Part shown: positions 24,621-33,017 of the stretch, piece by piece
Position numbering within the stretch: position 1 is the first letter of the stretch
How the letters are laid out: each line of letters begins with the position of its first letter
Assembly: GCA_964581605.1 (NCBI GenBank)
Contig: CAZOPF010000044.1
Span: forward strand, 1 to 44,110
Origin: CAADGU01 sp964581605
GTDB taxonomy: Bacteria; Chloroflexota; Anaerolineae; Promineifilales; Promineifilaceae
DNA length: 44,110 bases
Direction of reading: 5' to 3'
Position numbers and translations under genes: made by a program
The notes under the pieces: generated by a model
The model's database searches: none
Seen by the model: the letters and a program-made list of their open reading frames with translations, nothing else
What the model was told of the DNA's origin: nothing

Positions 24621-24692
24621 AACGAGAGTCAGGTTTCGGCGTTCCTGACTCTCCACAAAACAAATGGGCTGGTTTTATACCAGCCCTTTTTT
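24621..24692 (+). ncRNA. Candidate small RNA ending in an intrinsic terminator
   Basis: GAGAGTCAGG (24624-24633) pairs with 24644-24653 across 10 nt, then GGGCTGG/CCAGCCC (24666-24672 with 24680-24686) is followed by six T. The only upstream genes on this strand are more than 2.9 kb away, so the terminator must end a transcript that begins inside this spacer. The 5' end cannot be placed. Confidence 0.4.
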
Positions 24693-25000
24693 GTTTCTCA
24701 TTCAAATTGTTTGCATTGGTGATCTGTTTCACGGCCGTCCTCCATCCTCATTGCCTGTGATACAAATCCAACATCTGCACCAACACCCGCCCCCACGCCT
24801 GCAGCGCAAGTAGTAGTTGTCACTGTTGAGTTCCAATCTCCCCTAACCCTTTTTTTACCAGTTTGTTGACACATCTCACAACTAAAAGTAGGATCACCCT
24901 CACATTAGACATAATGTAACAATAGTTGTAATCGCTAACCTCAACTGGTTGCCAGCCAGCATGAAGCGACCGATTACCAAAAATAGTAGGAGGAAAGTCT

Positions 25001-27538
25001 GTGAAGAAAAACACTCCCACCTTAACGATTATCCTTGTGATCTTAGTGGTATTGTTCCTTTGTGTGAGTGCAGCCCTGGTGTGGCAGTTGTTGCGGCCGT
25101 CTGGCTCAACACCCACTCCTGTGCCCACCGTGTCCGTTCCCGAAGGTCAATCTGGAGATGCCTGGGAACGCATCCAGGCCAGCGGCAAAATGGTCGTTGG
25201 CACCTCGGCCGATTACCCTCCCTTTGAATATTATGATACCAACTTCCAGCTAGACGGCTTCGACATTGCCCTCATGCGCGAGATCGGGCAGCGGCTCGGC
25301 GTCACCATTGAATTCCGCGACATGGCCTTTGATGGCCTGGGTAATGCGCTGGAACTGGACAACATTGACGTAGCGGCCGCCGCCCTCACCGTCACTGAAA
25401 ACCGTGACCAGTTTGTTGACTTTTCCAATACCTACTTCATCAGCCAGGATGCTGAATTGGTCAACGTCTCCTCTCCCGTCAACAGCATCAGTGACCCTAG
25501 CCAGATCACCTCCATGCGCGTGGGCGTGCAGCGTGGTACGGTTTATGACCGGTGGATTCAGACAAATCTGGTAGACACCGGTCAAATGCCAGCCGCCAAC
25601 TTACTCGTCTATGAAAGTATCCAACATGCCTTGCGTGATTTGCGTGAAGGGCGTATTGATCTGGTGGCGCTCGACCTGGCCCCGGCACAGGTGGCCGTAG
25701 CCGAGGGTGGCGTCAAAATTGTGGGGCAGGGGCTAAACAGCCAGCAGTTAGCCCTGGCAGTAGGTAATGGCCAAGCCAGTTTGCAGGCCCGCTTGAACAG
25801 CACCCTCACCACCATGATCAACGAAGGGCGCATCAGTGCCCTTATCCAACAGTACATGAACTTTGATGATGACGACATCATCCCCTTGCCCACACCTCCG
25901 CCAGTTACCCCAACGCCCGTACCCACTGCTACCCCACAACCTTGCGTTGACGATATGGCCTTTGTACAAGACCTGAATTTGGATGATCAGAACATGACAG
26001 CCCCCCCGCAAATGCCCCCTGGCTGGCCGTTTACGAAAGGATGGCGAGTACGCAACAGCGGTACCTGCCCCTGGAATAGCAGTTACCGGCTGGTTTATGT
26101 GGCTGGCAACAATCCGGCCGCGCAAATGGGCGGGCAGCCTGTTTCAGTACAGGGCACCGTGCCGCCCGGACAGGCGTATGACTTCTTTGTGAACCTGGTA
26201 TCCCCTTTGCAACCAGGCGTTTACCAGGGCTTCTGGCAGATGATCAATGACCGCAATGTTCCCTTTGGGCAGCGCGTTTGGGTAGGCATTGAAGTAGTGG
26301 CCCCGGCGACAGCCACACCTGCACCCACGCAAACACCCGTCCAGAATATCCAGTTCACTGTAGATCGCACCAATATCCAACAGGGTGAGTGTGTGGTTTT
26401 CACCTGGAATGTGACCGGGGCGCAGTCGGTCACGTTTTCTCAGGCCGGCGCGGTGGCCCAATCGGCCAGTGCGAATTTCCAGGGCACCAGCACCCAATGC
26501 CCGCAATCTACCACCATGTATGAACTCCGTGTTGTCTGGCCGGATGGCTCTACGGATGTGCGCCAGATTACGATTACCGTGACACCCGCGCCGCAGGCAC
26601 CGCGCATTGACCGGTTTACGGTGGATCCGCCAAACCAGATCACGGCCGGTGCATGTGTGGTCATTCGCTGGGCGGTTTCGGGGGAGGTCAATCAGATTGC
26701 CATTGCCCGGAATGATGCTGTGTTGTGGCCACAAGCGCCGCTCAACGGCGAGGTGCAAGATTGCCCCCCTGGCACAGGGCAGGTGACGTACCGGCTCACC
26801 GCCAGCGGCCCTGGTGGGAATAACCAGGCACAGCAAACGATTAATGTGGTACAACCACCACCGCAGCCACCGACGCCGACACCCACGCCCCAATCACCAC
26901 CGCCGGTCATCAATAGTTTTTCTGTTTCGCCGCAGCAAATTACGGCCGGGGAATGTGTGCTTGTTTCCTGGAGTGTGGGTGGTGGGTCGGTGCGCACGCA
27001 GATTCAACGTAATGGGCAGGTGATTCTGGACAATGCCTCCGCCAGTGGCTCGCAGCAAGATTGTCTGAACAGTGCAGGCAGCTATGCCTACCGGGTGCAA
27101 ACATGGAACAGCAACAATGAATCGGCCGTAGCTGACCAGACGGTCAATGTGGCGGCCCCCCCTGTGCCACCAGGTTTGACGAATACGCGGTGGACGCTCT
27201 ATTCCCTCTGGGATGGTGTTTCCGAAGTGCCGCCCATTCCGGGCCGCGAAATCTGGATTACGTTTGGCGATGACGGTGGTTTTAGTGGTAACTCTGGTTG
27301 TAATAATTACAACGGCCGTTACGAGGTGCAGGGCAATTCGCTGCAAGTGACGAGTGACATCGTAAATACAGGTCAGTTCTGTTCAGACCCGGCGGGCATT
27401 ATGGAACAAGAAACGTTGTATTACAATAATCTCCGCGCCACGCGACAATTTGCGTTGACTAATGGCGAATTGCAGTTGATAGATGGCAACGGCCGTATCA
27501 TTTTGCGCTATTCCGTCCTTTCTGCTCAGCCACGTTAA
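25001..27538 (+). CDS. Chimeric SBP_bac_3 / NBR1-Ig / Ig-like x3 / META envelope protein
   Basis: This 845-aa protein starts with GTG after AGGAGGA. A membrane helix (about 8-30) and a Pro/Thr spacer lead to a solute-binding domain of the amino-acid type at about 53-285 (MVVGTSADYPPFEYYD, GFDIALMREIGQRLG, IDVAAAALTVTENRDQFVDF). A TPTPVPT spacer precedes an NBR1-type Ig domain at about 313-430 (CVDDMAFVQDLNL ... PGVYQGFWQM). Three Ig-like repeats follow, each with Cys and a W-V/S-core. The end is a META/HslJ-like domain at about 730-835 (NTRWTLYSLWDG, SGNSGCNNYNGRY). No permease is nearby. A scavenging or sensory receptor held away from the membrane is one reading (inference). Confidence 0.88.
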   Translation: MKKNTPTLTIILVILVVLFLCVSAALVWQLLRPSGSTPTPVPTVSVPEGQSGDAWERIQASGKMVVGTSADYPPFEYYDTNFQLDGFDIALMREIGQRLGVTIEFRDMAFDGLGNALELDNIDVAAAALTVTENRDQFVDFSNTYFISQDAELVNVSSPVNSISDPSQITSMRVGVQRGTVYDRWIQTNLVDTGQMPAANLLVYESIQHALRDLREGRIDLVALDLAPAQVAVAEGGVKIVGQGLNSQQLALAVGNGQASLQARLNSTLTTMINEGRISALIQQYMNFDDDDIIPLPTPPPVTPTPVPTATPQPCVDDMAFVQDLNLDDQNMTAPPQMPPGWPFTKGWRVRNSGTCPWNSSYRLVYVAGNNPAAQMGGQPVSVQGTVPPGQAYDFFVNLVSPLQPGVYQGFWQMINDRNVPFGQRVWVGIEVVAPATATPAPTQTPVQNIQFTVDRTNIQQGECVVFTWNVTGAQSVTFSQAGAVAQSASANFQGTSTQCPQSTTMYELRVVWPDGSTDVRQITITVTPAPQAPRIDRFTVDPPNQITAGACVVIRWAVSGEVNQIAIARNDAVLWPQAPLNGEVQDCPPGTGQVTYRLTASGPGGNNQAQQTINVVQPPPQPPTPTPTPQSPPPVINSFSVSPQQITAGECVLVSWSVGGGSVRTQIQRNGQVILDNASASGSQQDCLNSAGSYAYRVQTWNSNNESAVADQTVNVAAPPVPPGLTNTRWTLYSLWDGVSEVPPIPGREIWITFGDDGGFSGNSGCNNYNGRYEVQGNSLQVTSDIVNTGQFCSDPAGIMEQETLYYNNLRATRQFALTNGELQLIDGNGRIILRYSVLSAQPR

Positions 27539-27544
27539 ATGAAA

Positions 27545-27600
27545 TGGTGGCTGGTGAGTAGTGGCTGGTAACTCCGCCAACTGCTGACCACCAGCCACCA
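27545..27600. repeat. Self-complementary heptad element (word GGCTGGT/GCCACCA)
   Basis: TGGTGGCTGGTG (27545-27556) pairs perfectly with 27589-27600, and GCCACCA heptads continue to 27607. It fills the spacer between the two chimeric genes and ends at the ribosome-binding site AAAGGA. Confidence 0.8.
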
Positions 27601-27616
27601 GCCACCAAAGGAAGCC

Positions 27617-30109
27617 ATGACTCAGAAACAAAAGAGTGATCTTATTCTAGGGCTGTTGATTGCGATTTTTGTGATTGTGTTGGGCTGGTTGTTATGGCTG
27701 CTGATACGGCCGTCGCCCCCACCGCCACCCCCCACACCACCCCCCGATGCCTGGTCGCGCATTCAGGCGACCGGGCAAATCATTGTGGGCACATCGGCCG
27801 ATTATCCGCCCTTTTCATATTACGATGATAACTTTGCCTTGACCGGCTTTGATATTGCCCTCATGCAGGAAATCGGCCAGCAGATGGGGGTAAAGGTCAT
27901 CTTCCGCGATATGGCCTTTAATGGCCTTTATAACGCCCTGCAACTGCAACAGATTGATGCCGCTATCTCGGCCATCTCCATTACGCCGGAGCGGGATCAG
28001 GTGGTAGATTTTTCATCTGTCTACTTTGTCAGTGAGGATGGCATATTGGCACGGGCTGATGCGGGTATCACCATCACCAGCATCAACGACATGGCACCTT
28101 ACCGGCTCGGTGTGCAGGCGGGCACGGTATACCAGAATCAGGCGCAGTCATTGTTGGTGGATACTACCCTGATGCCACAGCACAATCTGTTTGTGTATCA
28201 GCAGGCAGACACGGCCGTTGCTGACCTGACCGCCGGGCGTATTGATCTGGTCTGGCTTGATCTGCAACCCGCACAGCGGGCTGTTAGCCTGAATGGGGTA
28301 GCGTTGGTCGGGCAGGGGCTGAGCCGGCAAACCCTGGCAATTGCCATGCAAAATGGAGAAACAGCGCTGCAAAGCAACATCAATGCCGCTCTGTCAACAC
28401 TGCAAAGTCAGGGGCGCATCAGCCAGTTGGTGCTAGATTATATGGGCATTCCACCTGACCAGATATTGCCACCGCCAACGGCCGTGCCTTCCGCCACCCC
28501 CGTCCCCACAGCCACCCCGCTGCCCTGCGTGGACGGCATGCGTTTTGTGGCCGACCTGAACCTGAATGATAACAATATGCAAAACCCGCCGCCCATCCAA
28601 CCCGGCACCCCCTTCCAAAAAGGGTGGCGGATTCAAAACACCGGCACCTGTGCCTGGCAAACGAACTACTACCTGCTTTATGTGGATGGGAACACCCCGG
28701 CGGCGCGTATGGGAGGGCAAGCGACCTTTGTTCCCCAGGTGGTGCAGCCGGGGCAAACGGCGGATATGTGGGTGAACCTGGTGGCACCATTACAACCGGG
28801 CGTTTACCAGGGCATTTGGGCCCTGCACAACAGCCAGGGGCAGGCCTTTGGCGACCGGGTGTGGGTGGGTATTACGGTGCCTGCACCGGCCACTGCCACC
28901 CCGCAGCCCACGCAAACACCTTCGCCCAACATCCAATTTGCGGCCAACCCAACGACCATTACGGCCGGACAATGCACCACATTTAGCTGGAATGTGACGG
29001 GAGCAACGGCCGTGTACTTCAATGCCGCCGGGCAAAACTGGCAGCAAAATCAGGTTCAGCCGCAAGGTAGCCGCAGCGAATGCCCCCCATTTACCACCAC
29101 ATACGAACTGCGTGTTTTATGGCCTAATGGGAGCACCGAAGTCCGGCAAATAGTCATTCAGGTTATCCCCGTGCCGGGCGCGCCGGTTATTGAGCAATTT
29201 AGCATCAACCCATCTGGGCAGATATTTACCGGGCAGTGTGTCAACCTGGCCTGGCGCATATCGGGCAGCGTGACAACGGCAACCATCTTGCGTAATGACA
29301 GCGCCATTTACAGCAATGCGCCGGTCAGTGGCTCACTGGCAGATTGCCCACCTGGTTCGGGCACGGTAACCTACCGACTAACTGCCACTGGCCCCGGTGG
29401 AACCAGCAACCAGCAGCAGGTGATCAATGTTGTCCTGCCCGCTACCCAACCGCCGCCGCCAACGGCGACAGCCCCTTCACCACCGCCAACGATTGATTCG
29501 TTTTCGGTACGGCCGTCGGAACTGACTCAGGGTGAGTGTGCCAATATCTCCTGGCGCGTCGGTGGGGCCGCCACCTTGATCCAGATCAAACGAGATGGTG
29601 TGGTGGTGCTAGACAATGCCGGTTATAGCGGCACTGTTAGCAATTGTTTGCAAACGCCAGGGGTGGTTACGTTCCGCATTGAAGCCAGTGGTAATGGCTT
29701 TGCTTTCCAGGAGGCGCAGGTTTCCGTGCTGCCTTACACAGAAACGGGGTTGCCATTAGTGGGTACCAACTGGCAACTCACGGATTATTGGGATGGGCAG
29801 GGGGCCGTGGTGGCTACGCTGCCAGGGACAACAGTCACGGCCGTGTTTGGGGCAGATAGCCAGCTCTCTGGCTCCGGTGGCTGTAATAATTACAATGCTA
29901 CCTACCATCTACTGACTGTTCCCAATGCTATAACCATTGGCACGCCTACGTCTGCCAATATGATGTGCGCCACGCCGGAAGGGATTATGGAGCAGGAGCA
30001 GATTTATCTGAGCAACCTGCCTACGGTGACGGGGTATCAGATTACGGGGAATATCTTGGAATTACGGGATGGCAACGGCCGTGTCGTTTTGTGGTTCCAG
30101 GGGTCATAA
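27617..30109 (+). CDS. Tandem paralogue: SBP_bac_3 / NBR1-Ig / Ig-like x3 / META envelope protein
   Basis: This 830-aa protein repeats the domain order of its upstream neighbour throughout: membrane helix, Pro-rich spacer, solute-binding domain (IIVGTSADYPPFSYYDDN), NBR1-Ig (CVDGMRFVADLNLNDNN), three Ig-like repeats with paired Cys, and META (GSGGCNNYNATYHL). It is a diverged tandem duplicate. Ligand-pocket residues differ (for example SISITPERDQVVDF against ALTVTENRDQFVDF), so the two may bind different ligands. AAAGGA precedes the ATG. Transcription probably ends at the hairpin at 30113-30149. Confidence 0.88.
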   Translation: MTQKQKSDLILGLLIAIFVIVLGWLLWLLIRPSPPPPPPTPPPDAWSRIQATGQIIVGTSADYPPFSYYDDNFALTGFDIALMQEIGQQMGVKVIFRDMAFNGLYNALQLQQIDAAISAISITPERDQVVDFSSVYFVSEDGILARADAGITITSINDMAPYRLGVQAGTVYQNQAQSLLVDTTLMPQHNLFVYQQADTAVADLTAGRIDLVWLDLQPAQRAVSLNGVALVGQGLSRQTLAIAMQNGETALQSNINAALSTLQSQGRISQLVLDYMGIPPDQILPPPTAVPSATPVPTATPLPCVDGMRFVADLNLNDNNMQNPPPIQPGTPFQKGWRIQNTGTCAWQTNYYLLYVDGNTPAARMGGQATFVPQVVQPGQTADMWVNLVAPLQPGVYQGIWALHNSQGQAFGDRVWVGITVPAPATATPQPTQTPSPNIQFAANPTTITAGQCTTFSWNVTGATAVYFNAAGQNWQQNQVQPQGSRSECPPFTTTYELRVLWPNGSTEVRQIVIQVIPVPGAPVIEQFSINPSGQIFTGQCVNLAWRISGSVTTATILRNDSAIYSNAPVSGSLADCPPGSGTVTYRLTATGPGGTSNQQQVINVVLPATQPPPPTATAPSPPPTIDSFSVRPSELTQGECANISWRVGGAATLIQIKRDGVVVLDNAGYSGTVSNCLQTPGVVTFRIEASGNGFAFQEAQVSVLPYTETGLPLVGTNWQLTDYWDGQGAVVATLPGTTVTAVFGADSQLSGSGGCNNYNATYHLLTVPNAITIGTPTSANMMCATPEGIMEQEQIYLSNLPTVTGYQITGNILELRDGNGRVVLWFQGS

Positions 30110-30112
30110 TAA

Positions 30113-30149
30113 AAGACATCCGATTTTTCTGGAAAAAATCGGATGTCTT
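30113..30149. terminator. Bidirectional intrinsic terminator between convergent genes
   Basis: A perfect 16-bp stem (30113-30128 with 30134-30149) and a 5-nt loop. On the minus strand it is followed by T-rich TTATTATG. On the plus strand the stem itself ends in T-rich pairs. It lies between the second chimeric gene and hsp20. Confidence 0.75.
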
Positions 30150-30155
30150 GCTTCA

Positions 30156-30629
30156 TTATCCTTCAATCACTTTGCGCTCGGCTGTGGGTTTAATGGAGAT
30201 GCGTTTCGGTTTGGTTTCTTCGGCTTTGGGAAGTCTCAGGGTGAGGACGCCGTTTTCATGGCTGGCTTCGATAGCCTCTTGTTTTAATGGGGCAGGTAAA
30301 GTCAGTGTGCGGCCAAAACTGCCATAGCGTCGTTCGCGGAGGTGGTATTTTTCGCCTTCGGTTTCAGTTTCGCTGCTGGCTGTGCCCTTGATTGTCAGAA
30401 CATTTTCTGTCAATGTCACTTCAATGTCATCTGGCTTCACGCCTGGCAGGGAAGCTCTCACAGTATAAGCATCCTCGTTTTCACTCACATCCACTGCCAA
30501 CCCCCAGGTAGTTGGGGTGTCCCAGCTTTTCTCGGTGAATGGAGCGAAGAAGTTATCAAACAACCTGTCCATATCCCTTCGCATATTCAGCATATCACGA
30601 AACGGCTCCCAACGAATTAACTCACTCAT
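30156..30629 (-). CDS. Small heat-shock protein, Hsp20/alpha-crystallin family
   Basis: This 157-aa chaperone has the short N-terminal arm WEPFRDMLNMRRDMDRLFDN and the alpha-crystallin domain from about residue 42: VDVSENEDAYTVRASLPGVK, LTIKGTAS, and the closing ENGVLTLRLPKAEE. It ends with KRISIKP, where the I-x-I contact motif binds the neighbouring subunit. Such proteins hold unfolding proteins for DnaK. A strong AAAGGAGG lies 9 nt before the ATG. No CIRCE element is present upstream. Confidence 0.95.
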   Translation of the reverse strand: MSELIRWEPFRDMLNMRRDMDRLFDNFFAPFTEKSWDTPTTWGLAVDVSENEDAYTVRASLPGVKPDDIEVTLTENVLTIKGTASSETETEGEKYHLRERRYGSFGRTLTLPAPLKQEAIEASHENGVLTLRLPKAEETKPKRISIKPTAERKVIEG

Positions 30630-30781
30630 TTTTTGTTACCTCCTTTTGTCTAAACAAGCTAAACTCCAACAAAAGTGATATGGATTAGTGTGTGGTTTGT
30701 TTGTCAGAAGAACGTTAGCAAGCCATCAGAAAAATATAAAAATTGTCATGTGATAGCGCTAAATGGCTTGGGAGAATTGGG

Positions 30782-31453
30782 ATGGATTTGAGAGCGTCAA
30801 TTCAAGTATGGTTGCAAGTATTGCGCACGCCAGGTGAGGCGGTAATGACGGCCGAAATGCAAAAACCTTATGCCCGTTTGGGCACGGCCGTTGTCTGGCT
30901 GGTTGCTTCTGGTCTGGTGACTGTCCTAATCTGGATTTTGGTTTTTATGCTGCTGGATCCGATGGGGCAATCTATGGCGATGATGCCTGATTTCCTGGCA
31001 GAAATGGGATTTTCAGAAGCGGAAAGTGAAGAAATGGTTACTCAAATGGAAGCAACGGCTCAGATGAGCATGTTTTTAATGCTTTGTGGGATGTTGGTGG
31101 GAATACCCACCTTTGCATTGGCCTGGTCTGGTCTGTTGTGGTTGATGGCCCGTTTGGTGGGTGGTGTGGGGAATTATGAAAAACAGACCTTCTTATTAGC
31201 TTCTTTTACTGCACCGCTGGTTGTTTTGAGCACGCTGGCTTATCTTTTTCCACTATTGGGGTTAGCAATAGTGATGGGGTTGGCTGTGTACAATTTGTAC
31301 CTGACATTCCTGGCATTGAAGGTGGTACACGAGTTACCGAAGGAAAAGGCGGTTACGGCCGTCCTCGCGCCGACGCTGGTTGTTTTTGCGGCTGGTTGCT
31401 GCGCTTTAACCTTGTGGTTGGCATTGTTAGGAGCTGCCTTAAACGCTGCTTGA
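30782..31453 (+). CDS. Yip1-like integral membrane protein
   Basis: This 223-aa protein has a short polar start (DLRASIQVWLQVLRTPGEA) typical of bacterial Yip1-domain proteins, then five to six hydrophobic segments and a central loop rich in Met and Glu. The ATG at 30782 is preferred over one at 30743 because GGGAG lies about 8 nt upstream and the family starts with this segment. The function of bacterial members is unknown. It is divergent from hsp20. Between them, CAAGCCAT (30719-30726) and ATGGCTTG (30763-30770) form an inverted repeat that could be an operator. Confidence 0.72.
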   Translation: MDLRASIQVWLQVLRTPGEAVMTAEMQKPYARLGTAVVWLVASGLVTVLIWILVFMLLDPMGQSMAMMPDFLAEMGFSEAESEEMVTQMEATAQMSMFLMLCGMLVGIPTFALAWSGLLWLMARLVGGVGNYEKQTFLLASFTAPLVVLSTLAYLFPLLGLAIVMGLAVYNLYLTFLALKVVHELPKEKAVTAVLAPTLVVFAAGCCALTLWLALLGAALNAA

Positions 31454-31496
31454 GATGCTTTTGGGCTGTTGGCAATCAGCCGATTTTACTGATGGT

Positions 31497-32741
31497 ATGA
31501 TAAAACGAACTGGTTTGTTGCATTGCTGTATATTTTTTATTTTCTGGCTGACTGGGTGCCAGCCAGGAAGTGCCATGGTGGGAGAGCCAGGCGTTAGCAT
31601 TTTTAAGGCGGTCGTGCCAACGGCCGTGCCTCTTATTGGCCCTCCTGCACATCCGATAACGGCCGTCACTCTGCACCCCATTCTCCTATCTGGCCTACGT
31701 AAACCGGTGTACCTGACACACGCCGGAGATGGACGATTATTTGTGGCGGAGCAGGGCGGCCGTGTGCGTATTATTCAAAATGGCGAACCCTTACCTGAGC
31801 CATTTCTGGATATATCCGCTACCATATCCACTGATGGCTCGGAGCGTGGCCTGTTGGGGCTGGCCTTTCACCCCCAATACGCCAATAATGGTTATTTTTA
31901 CGTCGTTTACACCAACAAAGATGGGGATACAGAAATAGCGCGTTATACAGTTTCGGCTACTGATCCGGATCGAGCCGACCCATCTAGTGCCCAACTTCTC
32001 TTCCGGATCGACCAGCCGTATGGCAATCACAATGGCGGACAACTGGCTTTTGGCCCGGATGGTTATTTTTACATCGGCTTGGGCGATGGTGGCGCAGTGG
32101 GTGACCCCTATGACAATGCACAAGACCCTGGCACATTGTTGGGCAGCATCTTGCGCGTAGACATTAACAGTGAAACACCCTATACCATCCCTCCAGATAA
32201 CCCATTCGTCGGCCAGCAAGGGGCAAGGGGCGAGGTGTGGATGATTGGGCTACGTAATCCTTGGGCTTTTAGTTTTGATGCCCAAACCGGTGATTTATAT
32301 ATTACCGATGTTGCCCAGGACGGCCCAGAAGAGATCAATTTTCACCCGGCTAAAAGCCCGGCCGGAGTCAATTTTGGCTGGCCGTATCGGGAAGGCAGCC
32401 ACTGCTATGAGGCGGAGGAATGTCGCAGCCAGGGCTTGCGAATGCCCATTTATGAATATCTGCATGGGGAAGATGGCTGTGCGGTGATTGGCGGGCACGT
32501 GTATCGGGGGAAGCAGTTCCCGCAGTTAACCGGCAACTATTTCTTTTCTGATTTTTGCAGCGGCAGAATCTGGACGCTGCGCTATGATGAGGTAACGAGG
32601 GAGTGGGTGCGCACGGCCGTAGCCGAAACTGGCACACAGGTTTCTACAATTGGTGTGGATGCGGCTGGCGAGCTGTATATAGTGGATTATCGCCAGGGCG
32701 GAATATGGCAAATCCAGCCCCAAAATCACGCCGATCATTGA
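31497..32741 (+). CDS. Glucose/sorbosone-dehydrogenase-like lipoprotein (PQQ-type beta-propeller)
   Basis: This 414-aa protein starts at an ATG giving a lipoprotein signal with LTGC. The mature part is a GSDH/YliI-type propeller: RKPVYLTHAGDGRLFVAEQG, GLLGLAFHPQYANNGYFYV, GNHNGGQLAFGPDGYFYIGL, then the block RNPWAFSFDAQTGDLYITDV and NFGWPYREGSHCYE. The His in NHNGGQL and the Arg in GLRNPW are in positions used for catalysis and PQQ binding in soluble glucose dehydrogenase. It probably oxidises aldoses outside the membrane; PQQ use is inferred. Start at 31455 is less likely since it would bury the lipobox. Confidence 0.88.
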   Translation: MIKRTGLLHCCIFFIFWLTGCQPGSAMVGEPGVSIFKAVVPTAVPLIGPPAHPITAVTLHPILLSGLRKPVYLTHAGDGRLFVAEQGGRVRIIQNGEPLPEPFLDISATISTDGSERGLLGLAFHPQYANNGYFYVVYTNKDGDTEIARYTVSATDPDRADPSSAQLLFRIDQPYGNHNGGQLAFGPDGYFYIGLGDGGAVGDPYDNAQDPGTLLGSILRVDINSETPYTIPPDNPFVGQQGARGEVWMIGLRNPWAFSFDAQTGDLYITDVAQDGPEEINFHPAKSPAGVNFGWPYREGSHCYEAEECRSQGLRMPIYEYLHGEDGCAVIGGHVYRGKQFPQLTGNYFFSDFCSGRIWTLRYDEVTREWVRTAVAETGTQVSTIGVDAAGELYIVDYRQGGIWQIQPQNHADH

Positions 32742-32787
32742 CAAGCTGGAACATTTGTTCTAAAATTGACGAACCTGGCAGCCACCT

Positions 32788-32970
32788 ATCAACACTTATG
32801 CTGTTTTTGAAACAGCCCTGGCCTCCATTGGTGGCACCTCTGGTTATATTTTTAATACCTGGCTGCCCACATCTGCTTTTCAACAGGCGGCCGCTCCCCA
32901 CTTTGAACGTTACAGCGAAACATTCAACCTGGAGGACACGCCCCCAAACTCTCAATCTATATTCCAGTAA
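32788..32970 (+). pseudogene. Remnant of a GyrI-like/AraC-type effector-binding domain
   Basis: A frame ending at TAA 32968-32970 encodes NTYAVFETALASIGGTSGYI, FNTWLPTSAFQQA and PHFERYSETFNLED. This corresponds to the C-terminal third of the GyrI-like domain found alone or at the end of AraC regulators. There is no start and no upstream domain, so it is a truncated leftover in the 276-nt spacer. Confidence 0.65.
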
Positions 32971-33017
32971 TCAAACAAGCGTAGCAGCCTTTTATGGTGC
33001 TGCAAAAGGAGAAAGCA

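Larger units (their letters stand above)
24434..25000. other. 567-nt gene-free region between divergent genes
   Basis: It holds the GT-C promoter at its left end, a pair of hairpins ending in a T-run at 24624-24692, one ACGGCCGT at 24732, and the ribosome-binding site of the next gene. The rest shows no conserved open frame. A minus-strand frame reading an Arg-rich run was judged accidental. Confidence 0.6.

Noticed and set aside
24321..24656. Minus-strand frame with an Arg-rich run before the GT-C gene
   Set aside because: It overlaps the GT-C start and promoter, the Arg run comes from a poly-pyrimidine tract, and the translation lacks protein-like structure.
30630..30781. CIRCE or other HrcA operator upstream of hsp20
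   Set aside because: TTAGCACTC-type arms are absent. An 8-bp inverted repeat (CAAGCCAT/ATGGCTTG) is present but does not match a known heat-shock operator.
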